In this document: in pieces, positions 26,120 to 34,429 of the stretch | How positions within the stretch are numbered: the stretch's first letter is position 1 | How the letters are laid out: each line of letters begins with the position of its first letter | Source: JAUIAI01 sp041396685 | GTDB taxonomy: Bacteria; Pseudomonadota; Gammaproteobacteria; Burkholderiales; Burkholderiaceae_E | DNA length: 64,000 nt | Reading direction: 5' to 3' | NCBI GenBank assembly: GCA_041396685.1 | Contig: JAWKYD010000002.1 | Span: 372,001 to 436,000, forward strand | Made by a program: the position numbers and the translations under genes | Notes under the pieces: model-generated | Seen by the model: only the letters and a program-made list of their open reading frames with translations | The model's database searches: none | Told to the model about the DNA's origin: nothing

Positions 26120-27910
26120 TCACGACGCATCGCCGGCAAAGTGCTCGGCCAGATGACAGAAGGCCCGCACCGCCAGATCGGCATCGTCGCTGGTGATCGA
26201 TTCCAGCGGATTATGGCTGATGCCGTTGTTGAGCCCGCGCACGAACAGCATCGATTGCGGCATGATCTTGTGCAGCTCCATCGCATCGTGGCCGGCGCCA
26301 CTGGGCATGCGGAACACCGGCAGGCCCAGCGAACGCACCGCATCGGCCCAGCGTCGCTGGCCGGCTTCATCGCATGGTGCGGCCGCCGCGCGCATGGTCT
26401 CGCGCAAGTTCAGGCGCAGGCCGCGGCGCGCACATAGCGCATCGAGCCACGCCAGCAGATCGCGCTCGCAGGCATCGCGCACCGCGTCCTCCGGCGCACG
26501 CACGTCCAGGCTGAACAGACAGCGGCCGGGCACCACGTTGATCGAGCCGCCGGGCACCTCGAGCATGCCGACGGTCCCCACCAGGCCCGGTTCGGTCGCC
26601 GCGCGCTGCTCCACCTGCAACATGAACTCGGCCGCGCCCACGGCGGCATCGTGGCGTGCATCCATCGGCGTGGTGCCGGCGTGGCTGGCCCGGCCGATCA
26701 GCTCACCGCGATAGCGCACGCCACCGCAGATCGATGACACCACGGCCAGCGGCAGATCATCGTTGCTCAGCACGGGCCCCTGCTCGATGTGCACCTCGAC
26801 GAAGCCGACGTAGCCGCCGGCATCGCGACGCAGGGCCGGGATAGCGGCCGGATCCAGCCCCGCCCGCGCCATCGCCTCGCGCAGGGTGATGCCCTCGGCG
26901 TCGGTGAGCTCGAGCCAGGCCGGATCGAAGCGCCCGGTCAGCGCGCCCGAACCCAGGAACGGTACCGAATAACGCTGCCCCTCCTCCTCGGAGAAGGCCA
27001 CCACTTCGATACCGATCGGCAGGCGACGGCCCTGCCCGGCCAGCCAGCGCACCGCCGCGATCGGCACCAGGATGCCCAGCCGGCCGTCGTAACGGCCGCC
27101 GTTGCGCACGGTGTCGTAGTGGCTGCCTGTGAGAAGCCGGCGCGCCTGCGGATCGCTGCCCTCGTAGACCCCGACCACATTGCCCACCGCGTCGATGGAC
27201 ACCTGGTCGAAGCCGGCGTCGCGCATCGACTGGCGCAGACGTTCTGCACAAGCCCGATGGGCCGCGGTGAGATAGGTGACCGTCAGCTCGCCGCGCTCAC
27301 GAAAACCGTCGTCGGAGAACCGCGCCAGCGCCTCGGCCTCGTCCCAGACCCAGTCACCCAGCGCCGGCACGAAGCCGAAACGCTCGTTGAGCCGCAACTC
27401 CGCGATGCGATGGATGTTGCGCAGCGCCTCGGCGCGTTCGGCATCCGGATGGTCGTGCAGCCGGCGCGCAAAGGTCTCGATGATCGCCTCGCGGCTCAGG
27501 CCCTGGCCGCGCGGGCCGCGCACCGCGAGAATGAACGGGAAACCGAAGCGCTCGTTGTAGGCGCGGTTCAGCTCGTGCAGGCGCTCGAACTGCTCGGGCG
27601 TGCAATGCGTGAGCCCCGCCGCGCGTTGCTCGGCGGTGGATTCCACCGTCAGCGTCCTCGCCACCATGGCCTTGCCGGCCAGCTCCGGGTGCGCGCGGAT
27701 CAGCGCCAGTTGCGCCTGCACATCGGCAACGCGCACCGCCTTGGCGAGCGCGAACTTCAGATGCGCGAGGCTGGCGAACGGCCGCTCGTCAGCCGCCGCC
27801 CGCGCCACCCACGGCGAGTGCTCGTAGATGCCGTCGAGCAGTGCCTCGAACCCCGCCACGTCGGCCGCGTTCAGGCGCGCCAGCGACAATGGCTCCGATG
27901 TCTCGTTCAT
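26120..27910 (-). CDS. uraD: Bifunctional OHCU decarboxylase / allantoate amidohydrolase (UraD-AllC fusion)
   Basis: A 596-residue fusion. Residues about 8-165 are UraD, which decarboxylates the urate product OHCU to S-allantoin (motifs SPWVARAA, IRAHPELAGKA, LNRAYNERFGFPFI). Residues about 175-592 are an M20-type allantoate amidohydrolase (AllC) with metal-site motifs GSHYDTV, YDGRLG, SEEEGQRY, HIEQGPVL and SGAGHDAM. The two activities flank the allantoinase step, which this protein lacks. The ATG overlaps the GntR stop by 4 bp, so the regulator and enzyme are coupled. Other Zn-hydrolases of this family use ureidoglycolate or carbamoyl substrates, but the context favours allantoate. Confidence 0.9.
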   Translation of the reverse strand: MNETSEPLSLARLNAADVAGFEALLDGIYEHSPWVARAAADERPFASLAHLKFALAKAVRVADVQAQLALIRAHPELAGKAMVARTLTVESTAEQRAAGLTHCTPEQFERLHELNRAYNERFGFPFILAVRGPRGQGLSREAIIETFARRLHDHPDAERAEALRNIHRIAELRLNERFGFVPALGDWVWDEAEALARFSDDGFRERGELTVTYLTAAHRACAERLRQSMRDAGFDQVSIDAVGNVVGVYEGSDPQARRLLTGSHYDTVRNGGRYDGRLGILVPIAAVRWLAGQGRRLPIGIEVVAFSEEEGQRYSVPFLGSGALTGRFDPAWLELTDAEGITLREAMARAGLDPAAIPALRRDAGGYVGFVEVHIEQGPVLSNDDLPLAVVSSICGGVRYRGELIGRASHAGTTPMDARHDAAVGAAEFMLQVEQRAATEPGLVGTVGMLEVPGGSINVVPGRCLFSLDVRAPEDAVRDACERDLLAWLDALCARRGLRLNLRETMRAAAAPCDEAGQRRWADAVRSLGLPVFRMPSGAGHDAMELHKIMPQSMLFVRGLNNGISHNPLESITSDDADLAVRAFCHLAEHFAGDAS

Positions 27911-28644
27911 GATTTCTTTCCCGGGTTCGGCGTCAGTGCCTGGGCCAGATCGCAGCCGCGCGGCTCGAGCTGCAGATTGCGCTCCACCTGTCGCAGATGC
28001 CGTTCCATCAGCCGCGCCGCGGCCCGCGCATCACGCCGCTCGAGCGCATCGACGATTCGCAGATGATCATCGCTGGAGTGCGAGGCACCGAGCGAGGTCT
28101 GGTACATCAGTGTGATCAGCGACGAGCGGTTCAACAGATCCTGCAACTGCTGCACCAGCACCTGGTTGCCCAGCACGCGCGCCAGCACGATATGGAAATC
28201 CGCCAGCAGCCGGGTGCGCTGCGGCACATCGTCATGCGACACCGCGCGCTGCTCGGCGCGTAGATGATCGCGCAATGCGGCGATGTCGGCCGCACCGATC
28301 TGGTGAGCCAGCGCCCGCACCATGGCGGTCTCGAGCATGATGCGCACCGCGAACACCTCACGCGCCTCGCGCACGCTCGGACTGGCCACGAAGGCACCGC
28401 GCGCCGATTCCAACACCACCAGGCCGTCTCGGCTCAACTGATTCAGCGCCTGGCGCACGATGGTGCGCGACACATCGAACAGATCGGCAAGCTTCTGCTC
28501 GACCAGCCGCGTGCCCGGCATCAGCCGGTGGCCGACGATGGCGTCGACCACCGCCGCGACGATGCGGTCGGTGGCACCCGGCTTGGCGGGCCGCGGCCCG
28601 TCCGCCGTCACCAGACGCAACTCCACCACGCGTGCCTGAGCCAT
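27907..28644 (-). CDS. GntR family (FCD-type) transcriptional regulator of the urate-degradation genes
   Basis: A 245-residue regulator with an N-terminal winged helix (LADLFDVSRTIVRQALNQLSRDGLV, in two halves, about residues 50-75) and an all-helical FCD effector domain (about 95-225). The metal/ligand histidines are in DFHIVLARV and SSDDHLRIVDAL. It heads the run with UraD-AllC, the deaminase and the MFS gene, and is divergent from uraH-puuD, which suggests that it controls both sides in response to a purine breakdown product. The start ATG is at 28644. Confidence 0.88.
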   Translation of the reverse strand: MAQARVVELRLVTADGPRPAKPGATDRIVAAVVDAIVGHRLMPGTRLVEQKLADLFDVSRTIVRQALNQLSRDGLVVLESARGAFVASPSVREAREVFAVRIMLETAMVRALAHQIGAADIAALRDHLRAEQRAVSHDDVPQRTRLLADFHIVLARVLGNQVLVQQLQDLLNRSSLITLMYQTSLGASHSSDDHLRIVDALERRDARAAARLMERHLRQVERNLQLEPRGCDLAQALTPNPGKKS

Positions 28645-28730
28645 GCGATCGCGCCACTGGATACAGAATCAAGCCCGGATTGTATACACTCCCAAGGCGG
28701 CCGATGCGCGGCGAGGGAGGAGAAAAACCG
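28645..28730. promoter_or_regulatory. GntR / uraH divergent promoter with palindromic operator candidate
   Basis: An 86-bp divergent gap with a perfect 8-bp palindrome TGTATACA at 28681-28688. On the plus strand TATACA (28683-28688) is a plausible -10, 17 bp after GATACA (28660-28665), for uraH-puuD. By symmetry a TATACA also faces the GntR gene. A repressor bound here would cover both -10 regions. The uraH ribosome-binding site is a strong GGAGGAG (about 28717-28723). Binding of the adjacent GntR is inferred from position. Confidence 0.5.
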
Positions 28731-29087
28731 ATGGGCAAGCTCAGCACCCACGTTCTGGACACCATGAACGGCTGTCCCGCCGCCGGCATGGCCGTGCGCC
28801 TGCAGCGGCTGGCCGACGACGGCTCGGCCACCGAATTGCTGCGCCTGACCCTCGATGCCGACGGCCGCGGCGACGGCCCGCTGCTCGAGGGCGAGGCCAT
28901 GCTGCCCGGCCGCTACCGGCTGAACTTCCAGGTAGCCGCCTACTTTCGTGCGCGCGGGCACTCCCTGCCCGAACCGCCGTTCATCGACTCCGTGCCCATC
29001 GACTTCGGCATCGCCGACCCGTCGGCCAACTACCACGTGCCCCTGCTGGTGAGCCCGTGGGCCTACTCAACCTACCGGGGGTCGTGA
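28731..29087 (+). CDS. uraH: 5-hydroxyisourate hydrolase (transthyretin-like)
   Basis: A 118-residue enzyme that hydrolyses 5-hydroxyisourate, the product of urate oxidation, to OHCU. It has the N-terminal signature LSTHVLDTMNGCPAAGM with the active-site His, an Arg-containing middle block, the HVPLLVSPWAYSTYRGS C-terminus and the invariant C-terminal YRGS. The ATG at 28731 follows a strong ribosome-binding site by 7 nt; the frame upstream crosses the promoter. It lies 4 bp before puuD and is cotranscribed with it. Confidence 0.96.
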   Translation: MGKLSTHVLDTMNGCPAAGMAVRLQRLADDGSATELLRLTLDADGRGDGPLLEGEAMLPGRYRLNFQVAAYFRARGHSLPEPPFIDSVPIDFGIADPSANYHVPLLVSPWAYSTYRGS

Positions 29088-29091
29088 GCCC

Positions 29092-30285
29092 ATGGACATG
29101 TACTGGCTGGACTGGGTCAACCTGCTGCTACGCTGGACCCACGTGATCGTCGCCATCGCCTGGATCGGCTCGTCGTTCTATTTCGTCTTCCTGGACAACA
29201 GCCTCACCGAACCCCAGGCGCAAGACCTCAAGGACAAGGGCGTCGACGGCGAACTGTGGGCCGTGCACGGCGGCGGCTTCTACAACCCGCAGAAATACAT
29301 GGTGGCCCCGGGCAAGGTGCCCGAGAACCTGCATTGGTTCTTCTGGGAGAGCTACAGCACCTGGCTGACCGGCTTCGCGCTGTTCACAGTGCTGTATCTG
29401 TTCCAGGCCGGCACCTTCCTCATCGACCGCTCGGTGTACGACTGGTCGCCCGCCGCCGCCGTCGTCGCCGCGCTCGTGCTGCTCGTCGCGTTCTGGCTGA
29501 TTTACGACCAGATCTGCCGGCGCCTGGGCCAGGGCAGGAACGGCGATCTGCTGGTGGGAATCCTGGTCACCGTCTATGTCGTGTTCGCCGCCTGGCTGGC
29601 CTGCCAACTGTTCGCCGGCCGCGCGGCCTTCCTGATGGTGGGCGCCATGATGGCCACCGCCATGAGCGCCAACGTGCTGTTCTGGATCATTCCCGGCCAA
29701 CGCACCGTCATCGCCCAGATGAAGGCCGGCCAGCCGGTCGACCCCATCCACGGCCAGCGCGCCAAACAGCGCAGCGTGCACAACACCTACTTCACGCTGC
29801 CGGTCATCATCGCCATGCTGGCCAACCACTACGGCTGGCTGACCCAGGGGCCGACCAACTGGCTGGTGCTGTGCGCGCTGATGCTCGCCGGTGCGCTGAT
29901 CCGCCACAGCTTCGTGGCACGCCATCAGGCTTTGACCCATGGCCGGCGCGTGCCCTGGGAGTACGCGGTGGCCGGCACCGCGATCATCGTTGTGCTGGCC
30001 TGGCTGATGCGGCCGGCGCCGCTCGATGTGCAGGCGGCCGGCAACGGTCCGGTGACCACCGCGCAGGTTCAGGAAGTGATCGACACGCGCTGCGTCATGT
30101 GTCACAACGCCCAACTGCAGAACAAGAATGTGGCGCTGCATACGGCAGAGCTGATCGAACAGCATGCGGCACTGGTCTACCAGCAGGCGGTAGTACTGAA
30201 ACTGATGCCATTGAACAATGCGACGCAGATGACACCGGCGGAGCGCGGCTTGCTGCAACGGTGGTTCGACGGCCGGGCGCGATAG
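29092..30285 (+). CDS. puuD: Membrane urate hydroxylase with C-terminal cytochrome c domain
   Basis: A 397-residue inner-membrane protein with about eight helices (residues 10-310), followed by a periplasmic cytochrome c domain. The domain has a single heme motif CVMCH (C334-H338) and a Met ligand candidate in LKLMPLNNATQM. PuuD-type proteins oxidise urate to 5-hydroxyisourate and pass electrons to the respiratory chain instead of oxygen, unlike uricase. Conserved histidines lie in RWTHVIVAIAWIGSS and ENLHWFFWES. Because the heme is covalent, this enzyme needs cytochrome c maturation. The gene follows uraH by 4 bp. Confidence 0.95.
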   Translation: MDMYWLDWVNLLLRWTHVIVAIAWIGSSFYFVFLDNSLTEPQAQDLKDKGVDGELWAVHGGGFYNPQKYMVAPGKVPENLHWFFWESYSTWLTGFALFTVLYLFQAGTFLIDRSVYDWSPAAAVVAALVLLVAFWLIYDQICRRLGQGRNGDLLVGILVTVYVVFAAWLACQLFAGRAAFLMVGAMMATAMSANVLFWIIPGQRTVIAQMKAGQPVDPIHGQRAKQRSVHNTYFTLPVIIAMLANHYGWLTQGPTNWLVLCALMLAGALIRHSFVARHQALTHGRRVPWEYAVAGTAIIVVLAWLMRPAPLDVQAAGNGPVTTAQVQEVIDTRCVMCHNAQLQNKNVALHTAELIEQHAALVYQQAVVLKLMPLNNATQMTPAERGLLQRWFDGRAR

Positions 30286-30434
30286 GCAGGATCGTCGGCG
30301 CGGATGGAGTCAATTGGTGCGAAACCCAAGGCAAACGCGAACGGTACTCGATGGGTACGCGTGGGGCATGTGATCGGTGCAAGATGGGCGCACTTGGCGC
30401 GAACTTGGCGCGTGATCGGCGCGTGCCGTTCGGG
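30286..30434. other. Convergent gap after puuD, nothing recognisable
   Basis: A 149-bp noncoding stretch between puuD (plus) and the degraded hybrid ORF (minus). It contains short GC-rich repetitions of the type TTGGCGCG and GATCGGCGCG but no terminator hairpin with a T-run, no RNA gene and no promoter that I can recognise. Confidence 0.4.
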
Positions 30435-31229
30435 CTAGTTCTCGATCAACACCGAGCCGTCGAGCGCCAGCACGAATTCCGGCCCATAAGCCATTGCCGG
30501 CGTCTGATAGCCCACCGGCGCATCCCCGTTCAGCACCCGCGCGCCGATCTCGACCGCGCTTTCCGCCGTCAGCCGATAGGCCTCGTGCGTGCGCAGACGC
30601 AATTCGACGCTGCGCCCGGCGGCATTGGTCGCCCGCCCGAAGATCCTGGCCTGGCCCGTCGCCCGGGCCGCGTCGCTCGGCCCGGCCGGCATGGCCTGCA
30701 ACCGCCGCTCGACCAGCTTGCGCCCCCACCGGGAGCCCAGGAACTTCTTGACCAGCATCGGCATCGCGACCATCGACCGGGCCTCGTGCGGCATGGCCAT
30801 GAACACCTCGATGTTCGGAATGCCCGTGCTGGTCCAGGCGGTGTACACGTCACCCCATGTCGTCGCCGTGACTTCGGTGGGGCCATCGCCGAGATCCAGC
30901 CGCATGCTGGGCGCGCCGTTTCGCTGGCGCAACGCAGCGAGATCGCCGCAGTCGAAGATGGCCATGTAGCCGCCCCGACCGCCCTGGCGCGCGAGGAAAC
31001 GATCCACGGCGGTGTCGCGCCGGTTGGGCGCCACGACCTCGAAGAATGTGCCGTTGACGGCCGTCCCGCCGTTGTCCAGCCCGTACTTGCCGACGGCCGG
31101 ATCGTGGTGGCCGGGGCGAGGCCGACAATGTCCTGGAGCGCGTGCTGCGCGGGCGTGAGTTCGGGCGCCGCGAAGCAGATCTGGCGGAAAACAGCGGCCC
31201 GGCCACCCGCCGGCGTCCGGACCGCTCAC
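30435..31229 (-). pseudogene. Degraded hybrid: VOC/glyoxalase-like 5' part joined to saccharopine-dehydrogenase-like 3' part
   Basis: The open frame (GTG 31229 to stop 30435, 264 codons) is a composite. Its first about 45 codons are out of frame with a VOC-type beginning readable in another frame between about 31120 and 31216 (FRQICFAAPELTPAQHAL). From about 31108 the main frame carries the continuation (HHDPAVGKYGLDNGG, GTFFEVVAP, GGYMAIFDCGDLAALRQR). Directly after that, near 30910, it switches to a saccharopine-dehydrogenase-family C-terminus (WGDVYTAWTSTGIPNIEVFM ... GYQTPAMAYGPEFVL). Thus two same-direction genes seem to have been joined by deletion, plus a one-base frameshift and loss of a start. 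A functional product is unlikely. Confidence 0.65.
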
Positions 31230-31259
31230 CGCCCTCTCCCGAGGACAGCCTCGTAGCCG

Positions 31260-32357
31260 CTACTTCGGCAGCTTCCCGACGATGCCCTGCACGTAGAAGT
31301 CCATCTGGCCCATCTGCTCGTCGGTCATCGTCTTGCCGGCGGGGATGATCTCCTTGCCGTCCTGATCGACCACCGGCCCGGCGAACGGATGCAGCTTGCC
31401 GGCCTTGATGTCGGCCTGGAGTTGGTCGACCTTGGCGACCAGGTCCTTGGGCAGGCCGGGGTTCAGGCCTTCGACGCGGATGAAGCCGTCTTTCATGCCG
31501 CCCCAGACCATCGAGGTCTTCCAGGAGCCGTCGACCACCTGCTTGGCGGTCTTGACGTAATAATCGCCCCAGTTATGGGTGACGGCGGCCAGGTGTGCCT
31601 TGGGCCCGTATTTGCTCATGTCGGAGTGGTAACCCACCGCGTAGACGCCCTTCTCTTCGGCCACCTGCACGGCCGAGGGGGAATCGGTGTGGTGGGTAAG
31701 CACATCGGCGCCCTGCGAAATGAGCGCGAGAGATGCCTCGCGTTCCTTGCCGGGGTCGTACCAGGAATTGGTCCAGATGATGCGCATGCTGGCGTCCGGG
31801 TTGACGCTGCGCATGCCGCGCATGAACGCGTTGATGCCCTGGAGCACCTCGGGAATCGGGAACGCGGCGACGTAGCCGGCCTGACCCGACTTGCTCATCG
31901 TGCCGGCGATGACGCCGGCCACGTAGCGGCCTTCGTAGAAGCGGGCGTTGACCTGGGCGACGTTCTTGGCCGTTTTGTAGCCGGTGACATGCACGAACTT
32001 GGTCTTCGGGAAGGCCTTGGCCACCTTGAGGGTGGGGTTCATGTAGCCGAACGAGGTGGTGAAGATCAGCTGGTTGCCGCTCTTGGCCAGTTCGCGAATC
32101 ACCCGCTCGGCGTCGGCGCCCTCGGGCACGCTCTCGACAACCTTCGTCTTGACCTTGTCGCCCAGCGCCGCCTCGAGCTCGTGGCGGCCCTTGTCGTGCT
32201 GGAAGGTCCAGCCGGCGTCGCCGATCGGGCTCACGTAGACGAAGCCGATGTTCAGCGGCCCGTCCGCGGCCCAGGACGGCGCGGCGATCGCGCAGGCCAG
32301 TGCGGCGCCGGCGGCCAGCGCGATGCGTCGGCCCTGGTGGATCTTGCTTTGGTTCAT
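31260..32357 (-). CDS. BMP family ABC transporter substrate-binding protein (purine nucleoside/base type)
   Basis: A 365-residue periplasmic binding protein of the Bmp/PnrA (Med) family. The signal peptide ends near PSWAA, followed by the family start LNIGFVYVSPIGDAGWTFQHDKG. The blocks TTSFGYM and GYHSDMSKYGPKAHL are typical. The ATG at 32357 is preceded by a very strong AAGGAGGAG; a longer in-frame extension exists but lacks a signal and a ribosome site. Family members bind nucleosides. With guanine deaminase and xanthine dehydrogenase next door, a purine ligand is likely. It is the last gene of the LysR-guaD-ABC run. Confidence 0.9.
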   Translation of the reverse strand: MNQSKIHQGRRIALAAGAALACAIAAPSWAADGPLNIGFVYVSPIGDAGWTFQHDKGRHELEAALGDKVKTKVVESVPEGADAERVIRELAKSGNQLIFTTSFGYMNPTLKVAKAFPKTKFVHVTGYKTAKNVAQVNARFYEGRYVAGVIAGTMSKSGQAGYVAAFPIPEVLQGINAFMRGMRSVNPDASMRIIWTNSWYDPGKEREASLALISQGADVLTHHTDSPSAVQVAEEKGVYAVGYHSDMSKYGPKAHLAAVTHNWGDYYVKTAKQVVDGSWKTSMVWGGMKDGFIRVEGLNPGLPKDLVAKVDQLQADIKAGKLHPFAGPVVDQDGKEIIPAGKTMTDEQMGQMDFYVQGIVGKLPK

Positions 32358-32428
32358 GCTGCTCCTCCTTGAACTTTGAACCTTCGATGGTCGGACACCG
32401 GTCAACGAATGGTGCCGTGTTTTGGTTT

Positions 32429-33358
32429 TCATGAGCGGGCCTGAAACGGCCTGCCCAGTGACTGAGGGGCGTTGAGACGCACCAGATCGGGATTGCGCGA
32501 GATCAGCACCAGCACGATGACGGTGGCCAGATACGGCAGGCTGGACATCAGCTCGGTGGGCACGTCGGCGCCCAGCGCCTGTGCCTGCAACTGGGCCTGG
32601 GTGACACCGCCGAACAGCCACGCGCCCAGCAGCACGCGCAGCGGACGCCAGGTGGCGAACACCACCAGCGCCAGAGCGATCCAACCGCGCCCGGCGACCA
32701 TGCCCTCGACCCAGCCCGGCGTGTAGATCACCGACAGATAGGCGCCACCGAGCCCGGCCATGAAGCCGCCGAACGCGGTGGCCAGATAGCGGATGCGGAT
32801 CACGCGGTAGCCGATGGCATTGGCCGAGGCCGGTGCATCGCCGATGGCGCGCAGCGCCAGCCCGGGCTTGGTCTTGTAGAGAAACCAGGCCACCGCCGCG
32901 AACGCCAGCATCGACAGGTAGACCATGAGGTTCTGCGAGAACAGGATCGGGCCGAGCACTGGAAGTTCCGACAGGCCGCCGAATGCCAGCGCACCGGGCG
33001 CCAGTTCGCCAAGCGCCGTCCCTTCGTAGGGCCGGCCGATAAAGGCGGACAGGCCGACGCCCAGGATGGTCAGCGCCAGGCCGGTGGCCACCTGGTTGGC
33101 CTGCAGCGACAGCGCCACCACGGCAAACAGCAGCGCCATGCCGGTGCCGGCGAGGCCACCGGCAACGATGCCCAGCCAGGGGTTGCCGCTGGCCAGGGTG
33201 GCGATGACCGCGATCACGGCGCCCACCAGCATCATGCCCTCGACACCGAGGTTGAGCACACCGGATTTTTCGGTGACCAGCTCGCCCAGGCCGGCCAGAA
33301 CCAGCGGGGTGCCGGCCGACAGCGTGAGGGCGACGATGGCGATCAGGGTGTCGGTCAT
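32429..33358 (-). CDS. ABC transporter permease 2 (nucleoside-type, BMP system)
   Basis: A 309-residue inner-membrane permease of the BPD_transp_2 fold with 8-10 hydrophobic segments. The family blocks GELVTEKSGVLNLGVEGMM near the N-terminus and IGDAPASANAIGYRVIRIRY in the coupling loop match YufQ-like nucleoside permeases. The ATG at 33358 overlaps the stop of permease 1 by 4 bp; the frame is open further upstream only as a shadow. A 71-bp gap separates it from the binding-protein gene downstream. Confidence 0.9.
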   Translation of the reverse strand: MTDTLIAIVALTLSAGTPLVLAGLGELVTEKSGVLNLGVEGMMLVGAVIAVIATLASGNPWLGIVAGGLAGTGMALLFAVVALSLQANQVATGLALTILGVGLSAFIGRPYEGTALGELAPGALAFGGLSELPVLGPILFSQNLMVYLSMLAFAAVAWFLYKTKPGLALRAIGDAPASANAIGYRVIRIRYLATAFGGFMAGLGGAYLSVIYTPGWVEGMVAGRGWIALALVVFATWRPLRVLLGAWLFGGVTQAQLQAQALGADVPTELMSSLPYLATVIVLVLISRNPDLVRLNAPQSLGRPFQARS

Positions 33359-34428
33359 GCGGGTGCTCCGATGCGGCGCCACTGCACGCGGTTGTTGACC
33401 AGGAAGTCGCAGGCCAGCAGCAACAGCAGCAACAGGCCCTGGAACAGCCCGGTGATGGCGTTGGGCAGATCCATCATGACCTGGGCCTTGTCGCCGCCGA
33501 TGTAGAGCATCGACATCAGCAGCGAGGCGATCAGGATGCCCAGCGGATGCAGGCGTCCGAGAAAGGCAACGATGATCGCCGCAAAGCCGTAGTTGTTGGA
33601 GACATCCTTGGTGAGCTGGCCGAGCGGGCCGCCCACCTCGAAGGCACCGGCCAGGCCGGCGCAGAAGCCGCCCAACAGCAGCGACGTCCAGATGGCGCGG
33701 TTGCCCGAGTAGCCGGCATAGCCGGCCGCCAGCGGCGCCAGGCCACCGACCTGCAGTTGATAGCCGGCGAAGCTGCGATCGAGATAGATCCAGAACAGCG
33801 GCAGTGCGGCCAGCGCGATCCAGACGGTGGTGTTGAGGCGGAATTCGTCGGACAGCGGCGAGAACAGGGCCGGGTCCGAAAACAGGATGGACTGCGGAAA
33901 GCCCATGCCCTGCGGATCTTTGAGCGGGCCGTAGATCACCCAGGTAAGCACGAAGGTGGCCACGTAGACCAGCATCAGGCTGACCAGGATCTCGTTGGTG
34001 CGGTAGCGTACGCGCAGAAACGCCGGTATCGCGGCCCAGGCGGCGCCGGCCGACCCGGCCACCAGCATCATGGCCGGCAGGATCCACCAGCCGTCCATGC
34101 CGTCGGTGACCACGGCCAGCCAGGCGGCAGCGATGGCGCCGATGATCAATTGGCCCTCGGCACCGATGTTCCAGACGCCGCTGCGAAAACCGGCGGTCAG
34201 GCCGAGCGCGATCACGAACAGCGGCACGGCCTTGAGCAGCAGCTCGGACAGCCCGTCGAGCGAGCCGAGCGGCTCGGCGATGAACGCCTGCCAGCCCAGC
34301 GCCGGGCTCTTGCCCATGGCGACCAGAAAGATGGCGCCGATGATCAGCATCAGCACGGTGGCGCCGACCGGCGCTGCCAGGCGCATGGTGGCGGAGGCTT
34401 CGGTGCGCGGCAGAACCTGAAAGGCCAT
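33355..34428 (-). CDS. ABC transporter permease 1 (nucleoside-type, BMP system)
   Basis: A 357-residue inner-membrane permease (YufP-like) with the conserved FRSGVWNIGAEGQLIIGAI block and a long loop AFLRVRYRTNEILVSLML. The ATG at 34428 is 1 bp after the ATPase stop and begins MAFQVLPRTE just before the first helix. An upstream in-frame start would overlap the ATPase and add a basic, non-conserved stretch. It pairs with the downstream permease as a heterodimer. Confidence 0.9.
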   Translation of the reverse strand: MAFQVLPRTEASATMRLAAPVGATVLMLIIGAIFLVAMGKSPALGWQAFIAEPLGSLDGLSELLLKAVPLFVIALGLTAGFRSGVWNIGAEGQLIIGAIAAAWLAVVTDGMDGWWILPAMMLVAGSAGAAWAAIPAFLRVRYRTNEILVSLMLVYVATFVLTWVIYGPLKDPQGMGFPQSILFSDPALFSPLSDEFRLNTTVWIALAALPLFWIYLDRSFAGYQLQVGGLAPLAAGYAGYSGNRAIWTSLLLGGFCAGLAGAFEVGGPLGQLTKDVSNNYGFAAIIVAFLGRLHPLGILIASLLMSMLYIGGDKAQVMMDLPNAITGLFQGLLLLLLLACDFLVNNRVQWRRIGAPA

Positions 34429-34429
34429 C

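Noticed and set aside
26789..28066. 425-codon plus-strand frame opposite the UraD-AllC gene
   Set aside because: The minus strand encodes a well-conserved fusion; the plus frame has no recognisable motif.
30286..32430. Purine riboswitch upstream of the BMP or puuD genes
   Set aside because: The gaps are short and GC-rich, and I see no conserved purine-aptamer core; regulation is better explained by the GntR and LysR genes.
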